Part shown: positions 8,770-16,583 of the stretch, piece after piece
Numbering within the stretch: position 1 is the stretch's first letter
Layout of the letters: every line of letters begins with the position of its first letter
From: UTCHB3 sp964625575
GTDB lineage: Bacteria; Bacteroidota; Ignavibacteria; Ignavibacteriales; Ignavibacteriaceae
DNA: 64,000 nt
Reading direction: 5' to 3'
Assembly (NCBI GenBank): GCA_964625575.1
Contig: CAZVBQ010000008.1
Location: 46,673 to 110,672, forward strand
Translations under genes and position numbers: made by a program
The notes under the pieces: generated by a model
Told to the model about the DNA's origin: nothing
Databases searched by the model: none
Seen by the model: only the letters and a program-made list of their open reading frames with translations

Positions 8770-8777
8770 TATATTTA
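8770..8777 (+). promoter_or_regulatory. weak -7 like element before the ENPP gene
   Basis: TATATTTA at 8770-8777 has one mismatch to the Bacteroidetes TAnnTTTG -7 box. No clear TTG lies 19-21 nt upstream. If used, transcription starts after the in-frame ATG at 8756, which supports the ATG at 8804 as start. Confidence 0.35.
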
Positions 8778-8803
8778 CAAATAAATTTCGGGATTTTTTT
8801 TGT

Positions 8804-10021
8804 ATGCGATCTACTATTTACACCCTCCTTTTAATTACTTGTTTCCACGTTTTTGCGATCGCCCAGCAGCCATACACGATACTCATTTCGTTCGACGGCT
8901 TCAGATATGACTATATGGACCGTGGCCTCACTCCCAATCTGTGGCGTGTGGCTAACAATGGCGTGAAGGCAGCCTCACTTCGGCCTGTTTATCCCTCAAA
9001 AACTTTTCCGAATCATCTTTCAATAATTACCGGGATGTACCCTGAAAATCACGGTATAATCAACAACACCATGTATGACCCTTATACGGGAGACACCTAC
9101 AAGATCAGCGATTCCGTTCAGGTACGCAATTCACGGTGGTACAAGGGGGAAGCTTTCTGGGAAACCGCTCAGCGGAACGGAATAACGGCGGCGAGTTTCT
9201 TTTGGCCCGGCTCGGAAGTGGAACTTGAATACCGCCGGCCAAAATACTACATGAAATATGATCATACTTACCCATATAAAAATCGCGTGGATGGAATAAT
9301 CAACTGGCTTTCAATGCCCTACGGGGAACGCCCGCGCTTCCTCACCGTCTACTTTGACGTTACCGATACTTACGGACACACTTACGGTCCCGATTCTGAC
9401 AGCACAAACTTTGCCATTGCCCACCTTGATAGTATGGCAGGCTATCTGATCAGCGAACTGGAAAAAATAAACATGCTCGACTCCACAAATGTTATCTTCG
9501 TCAGCGACCACGGAATGACGGAGATGGATAAATCGAAGTACATCGACATTGATACCATTCTGAAAGGTGAGAAATATGATATCTGGGGTTCAGGTACCTA
9601 CGTTCTTGTACGCCCGTCAAAAGGAAGTGAAGAGTCCATTTACCGGAAACTGAAAGCCGGTGAGGATCACTACCGTGTTTACAGAAAAAGTGAAGTGCCC
9701 GACTTTTATCATTTCTCAAGCAACCCCTTCATCCCGGAAATAGTTGTTGTGACAGATCTTGGCTGGGAAGCAGGCTCAACTGACGGCAGAAAAGGGTTCG
9801 AAAAGTGGGATGCCCACGGCAACCACGGCTACGGCAAGGATGAAATTAACATGCACGGCTACTTTGTAGCGATGGGTCCATCCTTCAAGAAGAACTTCAG
9901 AACCGGCACCCTCTGGAATATTGACATCTATCCCCTTCTCTGCGAGATATTTGATATCCCGGTCAGAGGCGGCATCGACGGTAAAGCGGAGAGAATAAAA
10001 TTCATATTGAAAAAGTATTAG
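8804..10021 (+). CDS. ENPP-type nucleotide pyrophosphatase / phosphodiesterase
   Basis: A 405-aa exported enzyme of the alkaline phosphatase superfamily. The frame opens at 8756, but the ATG at 8804 begins a proper signal peptide (MRSTIYTLLLITCFHVFAIA). The metal-binding and catalytic set of ectonucleotide pyrophosphatases is present: Asp31 in ISFDGFRYDY, nucleophile Thr67 in YPSKTFPNHLS, YFDVTDTYGHTYGP, VSDHGM and the HGNHGY histidines. The TGMYPENHGI motif is also typical. Such enzymes hydrolyse phosphodiester or pyrophosphate bonds of nucleotides or lipids, using two zinc ions, and here act in the periplasm or at the surface. Single gene; a 21-bp inverted repeat lies between it and the convergent gene downstream. 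Confidence 0.95.
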   Translation: MRSTIYTLLLITCFHVFAIAQQPYTILISFDGFRYDYMDRGLTPNLWRVANNGVKAASLRPVYPSKTFPNHLSIITGMYPENHGIINNTMYDPYTGDTYKISDSVQVRNSRWYKGEAFWETAQRNGITAASFFWPGSEVELEYRRPKYYMKYDHTYPYKNRVDGIINWLSMPYGERPRFLTVYFDVTDTYGHTYGPDSDSTNFAIAHLDSMAGYLISELEKINMLDSTNVIFVSDHGMTEMDKSKYIDIDTILKGEKYDIWGSGTYVLVRPSKGSEESIYRKLKAGEDHYRVYRKSEVPDFYHFSSNPFIPEIVVVTDLGWEAGSTDGRKGFEKWDAHGNHGYGKDEINMHGYFVAMGPSFKKNFRTGTLWNIDIYPLLCEIFDIPVRGGIDGKAERIKFILKKY

Positions 10022-10040
10022 TTTGTAGTAATCGTTTGAA

Positions 10041-10143
10041 ATATGAAGTATGAGGTATGAATTTTTGTATGAAGTATGAAGTATGAGGTATGAATTTAAC
10101 ACCGCTCTGCGGAGAGTCATACTTCATACCTCATACTTCATAC
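10041..10143. repeat. heptamer array B folded into a 21-bp inverted repeat
   Basis: Copies of GTATGAA/GTATGAG run from 10041 to 10094; their exact complement returns at 10123-10143. The arms 10074-10094 and 10123-10143 pair perfectly over 21 bp with a 28-nt loop that holds a small CCGC..GCGG hairpin. The element fills the space between two convergent genes (ending at 10021 and 10149) and would act as a long hairpin in transcripts from either side. No strong T-run follows. Confidence 0.9.
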
Positions 10144-10148
10144 GTCAT

Positions 10149-11810
10149 TTATTTCACAAGCATCATCTTCCGGGTTTCAGTGAATTCTCCCGCGGTGAGG
10201 CGGTAGAAATAAACACCGGAAGTCAGACTTTCACCGTTGAACTCGATCTGGTGGCTTCCGGCACTTCTGTAACCTTTCTCGATCATTTTTACTTCCCTGC
10301 CCATTATATCATACACCACGAGAGTGATATCCGATTCTTTTGGCAGTGTGAACGATATGATTGTTGAAGGATTGAACGGGTTGGGGTAGTTCTGTTTAAG
10401 GGTAAATTGAACAGGTACCGGAGTTTCAGGGGATTCAACCGAAACAAAAACGCTGTCGAATGAGATTATTCTTAAGGCATCGGCATTTACAACCTTGCCT
10501 GCTGTGTCAACCTTGTTAGAGAGGGTCACTCCTTCAGAGAGGTCACCCGAGAAGGTGAATCTTCCTATCCGGTTCCATTGGCTTCCGTTGATCGACTGGT
10601 TTATCCTTACGGTGTCAGTGCCGTATTTGTGTTTTATAATATATGGCGCGTCAGATGCCCTGTTAGAAGCAGCGACCCACCAAGCGTAAACATCATATTG
10701 TGCTTGAGCGGGGATGTTCATTTTCCATTTAACGGTGCTTTCACCTGATCCGGCGTTGGCGTAGATCGAGGGTGTACTGCCCCAATAACCGGAGATGTTG
10801 GAAACAGCCCATGTTCCGGTTTTAACAATGTTTGAGTCGGCGTTATCGATCTTCCTCAAATAAAAATTTGGAGGAAGAAGATTGATCGAATCAGGCTTTA
10901 CAATGGCAAGCATGGTCGGGACCGGCCTCTGGTAAGTGCTTCCAACCGGAAGGTTGACGAGCTGGCTGCCGATCGCCATCTGGGTTGAGCCGCCGCCATC
11001 GAGGTTCATCGCTTCCACGCAGCCGAGCGAGATCATAAGATCGGCTGTTTCAGGGAGGGAGAGCCCTTCACTGTCTGTCTGTCTTCCATCGATCACAACC
11101 ATGATCACATGTTTGTCGGCAGTATAACCGACGGCGGTACGGGGGTCACGGTTTGTGCTTCCCACGCCTGAGCCGAAAAAGACTTCCTGATCGTAGGTGA
11201 GATTAACGGCGCCATTCTTCACGAGTGTGGGTCCACCACCGATACCGGCAAGAATTTCATAGTAAGGCTGTCCGGCTGCCTGAACAGGCGCGGGCGCGGG
11301 GGCAGACTGGGTGTTTGGAAGTGGCGAGCCATACCGGGCAATGTCGAGGGTTCTGTTACCCCAGTGGTAGATCCAGTCGATGGCAAATTCACGGGTGTCC
11401 GTAAAACTAAAAAGGGATCTTGTCAAATAGTAGGTGCCGGCCGGTCTTGTTACAGTGGCAATGTTCTTTGCTTTAACCACCCCGGGTTCAATCAGCGCGG
11501 AGTATGAAGCGCTTGAGTTCACGTCAAAATAACCACCGTTGATACCCGCGTAAGCTCCCATCCGTGGTACAAAAGCGGTGATCCCCTCTTTACCGGTGGG
11601 GTGAAGGTAAGGTTTTATCGCCACATCGGTGCGGTTCATGTCAACATCGAAATACCAAAGTTTCAGCTTCGGATTTGTGGTTCTTTCACCTTTTATCAAC
11701 TTCACTCCGGGAGGAAGTGTAACAGTTGACGTAATATCGGTGTAGGTTATCGGTTGAGCCTGAACAAAGGTCACCAAGCAGAACAAGAGCAGTAGCGATC
11801 TCTTCATCAT
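10149..11810 (-). CDS. T9SS-exported phosphodiester glycosidase (NAGPA domain) with golvesin-like domain
   Basis: A 553-aa, three-part secreted protein. Signal peptide at 1-18 (MMKRSLLLLFCLVTFVQA). Residues about 45-310 form a NAGPA (phosphodiester alpha-N-acetylglucosaminidase-like) domain: AGINGGYFDV, GIGGGPTLVKNG, DPRTAVGYT, MVVIDGRQTDSEGLSLPETADLM and AMNLDGGGSTQMA. Residues about 330-455 resemble the golvesin C-terminal/Xly carbohydrate-binding-like domain (WAVSNISGYWGSTPSIYA). The tail is a T9SS sorting domain starting at QFTLKQNYPNPFNPST. It probably removes a phosphate-linked sugar cap from extracellular glycans at the cell surface. Monocistronic and divergent from the DUF971 gene. 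Confidence 0.93.
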   Translation of the reverse strand: MMKRSLLLLFCLVTFVQAQPITYTDITSTVTLPPGVKLIKGERTTNPKLKLWYFDVDMNRTDVAIKPYLHPTGKEGITAFVPRMGAYAGINGGYFDVNSSASYSALIEPGVVKAKNIATVTRPAGTYYLTRSLFSFTDTREFAIDWIYHWGNRTLDIARYGSPLPNTQSAPAPAPVQAAGQPYYEILAGIGGGPTLVKNGAVNLTYDQEVFFGSGVGSTNRDPRTAVGYTADKHVIMVVIDGRQTDSEGLSLPETADLMISLGCVEAMNLDGGGSTQMAIGSQLVNLPVGSTYQRPVPTMLAIVKPDSINLLPPNFYLRKIDNADSNIVKTGTWAVSNISGYWGSTPSIYANAGSGESTVKWKMNIPAQAQYDVYAWWVAASNRASDAPYIIKHKYGTDTVRINQSINGSQWNRIGRFTFSGDLSEGVTLSNKVDTAGKVVNADALRIISFDSVFVSVESPETPVPVQFTLKQNYPNPFNPSTIISFTLPKESDITLVVYDIMGREVKMIEKGYRSAGSHQIEFNGESLTSGVYFYRLTAGEFTETRKMMLVK

Positions 11811-11872
11811 TGGGAATCTCTATATATTTTTGGTATCTAAGGAATAAATTAAGTAATTTGCAAGTTTAAATA

Positions 11873-11880
11873 TATATTTG
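11873..11880 (+). promoter_or_regulatory. candidate -7 promoter element for the DUF971 gene
   Basis: TATATTTG matches the Bacteroidetes -7 box TAnnTTTG exactly, 34 nt before the ATG at 11915. The -33 region is poor (TTAAG rather than TTG at the right distance). It lies in the AT-rich 104-bp space between divergent genes. Confidence 0.5.
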
Positions 11881-11914
11881 ATCTACAATTGAACCAAAAG
11901 CAAAAACCGGAAAT

Positions 11915-12241
11915 ATGAAACCATCACAGATACAGATAAAAGACGGCAAGATACACTTCGCTTGGTCAGATGGCAGAAAAGCGGAGTTTGATCTCAAATA
12001 TTTCAGGGACGAGTGCCCCTGTGCCAACTGCAAAGGTGAGACGATACTTTACACCACTTTCAAACCACAGCGCGTGACCATTGAAACCCCCGAAATGTTC
12101 AAGGTGGCAGCAGTGGCGCCCGTTGGTGACTATGCCATACAGATCAGGTGGAAAGACGGACACGATACAGGCATTTACTCATGGTCGTATATCGATCAGC
12201 TTTTGAGCGAGCGCTCAACCCAGGGTGAACCAGAGAACTAA
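11915..12241 (+). CDS. DUF971 / gamma-butyrobetaine hydroxylase-like N-terminal domain protein
   Basis: A 108-aa protein made only of the GBBH-like N-terminal domain (DUF971). The features are LHFAWSDG-like HFAWSDGRKAEFDLKYFRD, then CPCANCKG, which in this family can coordinate a zinc or iron-sulfur site, then GDYAIQIRWKDGHDTGIYSW at the end. In eukaryotes and some bacteria the domain is fused to 2-oxoglutarate oxygenases; free-standing versions have often been linked to iron-sulfur metabolism, and the exact role is not settled. It opens a run of plus-strand housekeeping genes, with the methyltransferase starting 20 nt after its stop. Confidence 0.93.
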   Translation: MKPSQIQIKDGKIHFAWSDGRKAEFDLKYFRDECPCANCKGETILYTTFKPQRVTIETPEMFKVAAVAPVGDYAIQIRWKDGHDTGIYSWSYIDQLLSERSTQGEPEN

Positions 12242-12261
12242 ATAGCCAAGAAGACTCCAGA

Positions 12262-13029
12262 ATGCTCAGCGCCAACGAACTTAAACATCTCTCCGCCCTC
12301 AAGGTAAAGAAGTACCGGGAAGATACCCGGCTTTTTATGGCCGAAGGGGTGAAGCAGGTTGATGAAGGTGTTAGAAGCAGGTACCACTGCGATCTGATTG
12401 TTTTCAGACCCGATGCCCGTGATGAGATCAGAGATATCTTGAACATCGCCTCGAGGAAGGGGATCAGATGTGAGGAAGTGAAGGCCAGGGAACTTGAACG
12501 GCTAAGTGACACCGTTAACACGCAGGGCGTTATCGGATATTTCAGGATGCCCCACAGGGCTGCCATTGACACCACTTCCCCCGTTCTGGTGTATCTCGAC
12601 AGGATAAACGACCCCGGCAACATGGGCACGATCATCAGAACCGCCGACTGGTTTGGCTTTCGCGAGATCCTCCTGTCACCCGGCTGCGTGGATGTTTACA
12701 ATCCAAAAGTTGTGCGGGCTTCGATGGGCTCGATATTCAGAGGAGCTTTTCACCAGGAGGCGGGGATCGAAGAACTCGCGGCACTGAAAAAAGAAGGATA
12801 TCCGGTGATTACAACTGAACTTGACGGTACCGGGCTAAAGAAATATCAACCCTTCGAAAAAACAATTATTGTACTCTCCAGTGAAAGTCACGGAGTTCTC
12901 CCGGAGCTGGCTTCACTCGCGGATGGCCGCGTGAAGATTCCGGGGGTTAAAGGTGCCGAATCGCTGAATGTAGCGGTGGCGGCAGGAATAATTTTACACA
13001 AACTGTTTGAAACAGGAACCGGAAAATGA
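12262..13029 (+). CDS. TrmH/SpoU family RNA 2'-O-methyltransferase
   Basis: A 255-aa protein. The N-terminal part (1-95) is the substrate-binding SpoU_sub_bind type domain (KHLSALKVKKYREDTRLFMAEG). The C-terminal SPOUT domain carries the three family motifs: YLDRINDPGNMGTIIRTADWFG (motif 1), IIVLSSESHGV (motif 2) and VKIPGVKGAESLNVAVAAGIILH (motif 3, knot and SAM site). Such enzymes methylate ribose 2'-OH in rRNA or tRNA; the target cannot be decided from sequence, though the layout is closest to RlmB-like proteins. The stop overlaps the next gene's ATG (ATGA at 13026-13029), so it is coupled to the amidase. Confidence 0.94.
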   Translation: MLSANELKHLSALKVKKYREDTRLFMAEGVKQVDEGVRSRYHCDLIVFRPDARDEIRDILNIASRKGIRCEEVKARELERLSDTVNTQGVIGYFRMPHRAAIDTTSPVLVYLDRINDPGNMGTIIRTADWFGFREILLSPGCVDVYNPKVVRASMGSIFRGAFHQEAGIEELAALKKEGYPVITTELDGTGLKKYQPFEKTIIVLSSESHGVLPELASLADGRVKIPGVKGAESLNVAVAAGIILHKLFETGTGK

Positions 13030-13823
13030 GCGAACTTATCAGAGTGGCATTGTTCCAGTACTCACCCGAGTGGGAGAACAAGGAAGCCAACATGGCAAAG
13101 ATCAGGCAACAACTTGAGACCCTTCAGGGGCCGGTTGACCTGATCGTATTCCCCGAAATGACTTTAACGGGATTCAGCATGAACCCCGCTGCCCTCGCCG
13201 AATACGTTGACGGGCAGAGCTTTTCTTTCTTTTCATCAATCGCGAAGCAATTCGAGACTAACGTGGTTGCCGGTCTGATCGAGCGTGGGAAAAAGAAATT
13301 CTTCAATACTCTTCTTTTCATAAACCGGGAAGGGGAACTTGACGACAAGTACAGAAAGATCCACCCCTTCACTTTTGGTGAAGAATCGAAACATTACACC
13401 GGCGGTTTCGCGTACATCAACCATGAAGCAACCGATTTCCACATCGGCTTTTCAATTTGTTACGATCTCCGTTTCCCGGAGTTGTTCAGGTTTATGGCAC
13501 TCGACCGGGTTGAAGTGCTGGTGAATATCGCCAACTGGCCCGAAGCGAGGATCGAGCACTACAAGGCACTTTGTCGCGCCCGGGCGATCGAGAACCAATG
13601 CTACTTCATTGCCGTGAACAGGACGGGCAGTGACCCCAAACTCAACTACCCCGGCTGCAGTTCGATCTTCGGTCCAATGGGTGAAGAGGTGATAATGATG
13701 GGCGAAGAAGAAGCGATCCGTGTTGTTGAGATCGATCTTGAGCACATCCAGAAAACCAGGGAGGCGTTCCCCTTCCTCGATGACATAAAACTAATCGCGA
13801 TCGAGGAAGAAGATGATGAATAA
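13026..13823 (+). CDS. nitrilase-superfamily carbon-nitrogen hydrolase (omega-amidase-like)
   Basis: A 265-aa cytoplasmic amidase. The Glu-Lys-Cys catalytic triad is visible: Glu44 in VFPEMTLTG, Lys111 in DKYRKIHPF and Cys145 in GFSICYDLRFPELFR. The DLRFPELFR context after the cysteine is typical of the Nit2/YafV-like omega-amidases, which hydrolyse alpha-ketoglutaramate or alpha-ketosuccinamate. Length fits that branch. It overlaps both neighbours by a few bases, in an operon with an RNA methyltransferase and an isoaspartyl peptidase. Sub-family is inferred; other C-N hydrolase substrates are possible. Confidence 0.92.
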   Translation: MSELIRVALFQYSPEWENKEANMAKIRQQLETLQGPVDLIVFPEMTLTGFSMNPAALAEYVDGQSFSFFSSIAKQFETNVVAGLIERGKKKFFNTLLFINREGELDDKYRKIHPFTFGEESKHYTGGFAYINHEATDFHIGFSICYDLRFPELFRFMALDRVEVLVNIANWPEARIEHYKALCRARAIENQCYFIAVNRTGSDPKLNYPGCSSIFGPMGEEVIMMGEEEAIRVVEIDLEHIQKTREAFPFLDDIKLIAIEEEDDE

Positions 13824-14790
13824 AGGGAGGTTTTTCCTCGTATTCTCAACCCTTGCCCTGATTGTTCTTACGGTGGTTTTCAGCACCCGCGGAAGTGGTA
13901 CCGGTGAGAAACCCAAGTACATGCTTGTGATCCACGGTGGCGCGGGATATTTCAATCCCGACTCCCCCGAAGAACTGAAGGCACACTACAGGGAAAGCCT
14001 CACAAAAGCACTTGCGATAGGAGAGAACATCCTCAAGAATGGCGGAAAGAGCCTCGACGCGGTTGAAGCTGTTGTAAAGTTTCTGGAAGATGACCCCCTC
14101 TTTAACGCCGGAAAAGGTGCAGTGCTCAACAAGGATGGTATCGCTCAGCTTGACGCGGCAATAATGGATGGAAAGACCTTAATGGCGGGCTCAGTCTCCG
14201 CTGTTGAGCATATCAAAAATCCAATTTCTGCCGCCCGCGTGGTGATGGAGAAAACAAAGCACGTGATGATGACCGGCTACGGAGCTGAAAGAGTCGCGGC
14301 TCAGAACGGACTTGAGATGGTTGACAGTTCATATTTCCTCACAGCGAAAAACGTTGAACTTTGGAGAAATGCCAACTCGAAAGGTACCGTGGGTGCCGTT
14401 GCCCTCGATATGGAAGGCAATCTTGCCGCCGCCACTTCAACAGGCGGAATCAATAACAAACTCCCCGGAAGGGTGGGTGACGCCCCCATCATTGGTGCAG
14501 GAACTTACGCCAACAACAAAACGCTCGGCATTTCAGCCACCGGTAAAGGCGAAAAATTTATAAGAAACAATGTGGCCTTCAGAGTCTCGGCTTTGATGGA
14601 ATATAAAGGATTAACCCTGCAGGAAGCCTGCAAGGAAGTGATGGAGAAAGTTTTGGATCCTGAAGATGGCGGTGTGATTGCCATCGACAAGGGTGGCAAT
14701 TACGTTTTGATGTTCACCACTTCTTCAATGTTCCGCGGGGTTACAGGCTCAGGAATGACACCAAAGGTTATGATATGGAAAAACGAATAG
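13813..14790 (+). CDS. isoaspartyl peptidase / L-asparaginase (Ntn hydrolase, exported)
   Basis: A 325-aa type III asparaginase. A single N-terminal hydrophobic stretch (RFFLVFSTLALIVLTVVF) predicts export or anchoring, which is less usual for this family. VIHGGAGYFN is the family opening, GKGAVLNKDG and LDAAIMDG follow, and the autoprocessing nucleophile is Thr192 in NSKGTVGAVALD. The GGINNKLPGRVGDAPIIGAGTYA segment forms the substrate pocket. The proenzyme cleaves itself before Thr192 to give alpha and beta chains, then hydrolyses isoaspartyl dipeptides or asparagine. It overlaps the amidase gene upstream and the DinB gene downstream (16 bp). Confidence 0.94.
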   Translation: MMNKGRFFLVFSTLALIVLTVVFSTRGSGTGEKPKYMLVIHGGAGYFNPDSPEELKAHYRESLTKALAIGENILKNGGKSLDAVEAVVKFLEDDPLFNAGKGAVLNKDGIAQLDAAIMDGKTLMAGSVSAVEHIKNPISAARVVMEKTKHVMMTGYGAERVAAQNGLEMVDSSYFLTAKNVELWRNANSKGTVGAVALDMEGNLAAATSTGGINNKLPGRVGDAPIIGAGTYANNKTLGISATGKGEKFIRNNVAFRVSALMEYKGLTLQEACKEVMEKVLDPEDGGVIAIDKGGNYVLMFTTSSMFRGVTGSGMTPKVMIWKNE

Positions 14791-15317
14791 CAATACCGTT
14801 TCCCGTGCAGGGAAAATTCCCCTCGTATTATGAGAATTATCTGAAACATATCGACCGTGACAGGCACATTCTCGATATTCTCTCTGATCAGAAGGATGAA
14901 GTATTGAGTCTCCTCTCCGGACTGACGCCTGAACAGCAGGCTTACAGCTATGCCCCGGGGAAGTGGACAGTAAAGGAAGTGATTGGGCACTGCGTTGATA
15001 CCGAAAGGGTGTTCAGTTACCGCGCCCTCTGTTTCGCGCGTGGCGAGAAGCAACCGCTTCCCGGTTACGATGAGAATGAATTTACAGCCGCGGGCGGATT
15101 CAACAGGCGACCGCTTGAGTCAATCCTTGCTGAATTCAAGAACCTGCGGGACTCGAACCTGATACTGTTCAACAGTTTTTCTGAAGAAGATGTGGTAAGG
15201 GGTGGTATGGCAAGTGGACACAACAACACCGTTAACGCGATAATATATGTTTTAGCGGGTCACCTTCAGCATCATGTTTCGATACTAAAGGAGCGGTACG
15301 GCATCAGGGGAGTTTGA
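14775..15317 (+). CDS. DinB/YfiT-like metal-dependent hydrolase-fold protein
   Basis: A 180-aa four-helix protein of the DinB superfamily. The three metal-ligand histidines are visible: one in KEVIGHCVDTERVFSYR and two in AGHLQHHVSILKER. YAPGKWTVKEVIGH is the typical family core. Proteins of this fold include thiol transferases (bacillithiol, mycothiol) and many of unknown function; in organisms using low-molecular-weight thiols they often conjugate thiols to electrophiles. It overlaps the isoaspartyl peptidase gene by 16 bp, and its 3' end overlaps the convergent waaA gene by 14 bp. Its stop codon lies in the loop of a terminator. Confidence 0.9.
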   Translation: MEKRIAIPFPVQGKFPSYYENYLKHIDRDRHILDILSDQKDEVLSLLSGLTPEQQAYSYAPGKWTVKEVIGHCVDTERVFSYRALCFARGEKQPLPGYDENEFTAAGGFNRRPLESILAEFKNLRDSNLILFNSFSEEDVVRGGMASGHNNTVNAIIYVLAGHLQHHVSILKERYGIRGV

Positions 15318-16581
15318 TAACTTCCCTTATTTTTTCCATGATTATTGAAGTGGCACCCGTGTTCTTCATTACGAAGTCACGGCTTTTTTCACCGGCTTCT
15401 TTTCTCGCCTGATCATCAGTCAGAAGTGTGCGCATTACGCGGTACATCTCTTTTTTCGTTCTCACGATGAAGCCGCCACCCGAGTCAGCGAGCTGTCCCG
15501 CTTCCTGAGAGTTGCCGGTCTTCGGCCCGAACACCACGGGAATTCCGTAAACCGCGGCTTCAAGGGTGTTGTGCACGTTAGATTTGAAACTTCCACCGAC
15601 AAACGCGATATCAGCGTAAAAATAAAGTGTCATTAGGATGCCGATCGAATCGACGAGTATCACCCTCTCATTATTGTAGCTGTTCAGGAATGAGAATCTG
15701 ATCGTTGGCTCAATGCCGGCGAATTCGTTTTCAAGCTTTTCGAGGTGCAGAAGGGTCGGCTCATGCGGCACGAGTATTACCACCACATCCTTGTAGAATC
15801 CGAGGAGCTTCTTCACTGTAGGCAGCAACACTTCCTCATCTTCTTCCCAGATACTACCGGCAACTATCACTTTCTTTCCATCCAGTAGACCTTCGCGGAT
15901 TAACCTCCGCTCCCTTGCTATAAGAGCCCGCTCATAAACCCGGTCGAAGCGGGTGTCGCCGCTTTTCAGAACTCGTTGGCGGTCAAGTCTGAACTTCAGG
16001 AAGTTGTTCATGTCTTCTTCTGAGATCGTAAGAATATATCCGAAAGCGGAGTAAAGGGAGTGATGGAAACCCCTTAGTAAAGGGTTAAGCCGTGGTGAAT
16101 TGCCGCGCATGGTGGCATCAACGAGGAAGGAGGGCACTTTTTGCTGTTTTAATGCCAGAATAAAGTTGGGCCATATATCATACCGCATGAAAATCGCGAT
16201 GGATGGCTGAACTATTGATATAAAACTTTTTGCAATCGAAGGAGCATCCACCGGAAGGTACGCGACCGCGTCGGCGTGAGGATACTTGACCGAGTTCTCA
16301 TACCCCGAAGGGGAGAAGAAAGTGACAAAAATATTAACTCCTCCCTCTTTTTTGAGGTGTTCGATTATCGGTTTTGCCTGTTCGAACTCACCAAGTGATG
16401 AAGAGTGAAACCAGATGGTCATCTTCTTACGGTCGAATTTCGCGACCTTTTCACGCGTGGTTTTCAGGATATCCTTCCTCCCGTCAAGTCCCCGCCGGAT
16501 CTTTGGATTAAAGAGGGCGGCTGTTTTCATAAGCAGTGTGAACACGGGAATGAACAGCAGGTTGTAGAGAAAAAGCAGCAA
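15304..16581 (-). CDS. waaA: 3-deoxy-D-manno-octulosonic acid (Kdo) transferase
   Basis: A 425-aa inner-membrane glycosyltransferase that adds Kdo from CMP-Kdo to lipid A, an essential early step of LPS core assembly. The N-terminal hydrophobic anchor is followed by MTIWFHSSSLGEFEQAKPII, FFSPSGYEN, YLPVDAPS and MRYDIWPNFI, all characteristic of WaaA. The C-terminal GT-B half has SIWEEDEEVLLP, LVPHEPT, FVGGSFKSNVHNTLEAAVYGIPVVFGP. Length matches the family. Last gene of the nine-gene surface-glycan operon; its stop overlaps the convergent DinB-like gene. It implies that this organism makes a Kdo-containing LPS. Confidence 0.96.
   Translation of the reverse strand: MLLFLYNLLFIPVFTLLMKTAALFNPKIRRGLDGRKDILKTTREKVAKFDRKKMTIWFHSSSLGEFEQAKPIIEHLKKEGGVNIFVTFFSPSGYENSVKYPHADAVAYLPVDAPSIAKSFISIVQPSIAIFMRYDIWPNFILALKQQKVPSFLVDATMRGNSPRLNPLLRGFHHSLYSAFGYILTISEEDMNNFLKFRLDRQRVLKSGDTRFDRVYERALIARERRLIREGLLDGKKVIVAGSIWEEDEEVLLPTVKKLLGFYKDVVVILVPHEPTLLHLEKLENEFAGIEPTIRFSFLNSYNNERVILVDSIGILMTLYFYADIAFVGGSFKSNVHNTLEAAVYGIPVVFGPKTGNSQEAGQLADSGGGFIVRTKKEMYRVMRTLLTDDQARKEAGEKSRDFVMKNTGATSIIMEKIREVIKLP
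15307..15335 (+). terminator. terminator with the dinB-like stop codon in its loop
   Basis: GGGGAGTT (15307-15314) pairs with AACTTCCC (15319-15326) over 8 bp with one G-T wobble. The tetraloop TGAT includes the TGA stop. It is followed by TTATTTTTT. The whole element lies inside the 3' coding end of the opposing waaA gene. Confidence 0.8.
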
Positions 16582-16583
16582 AC

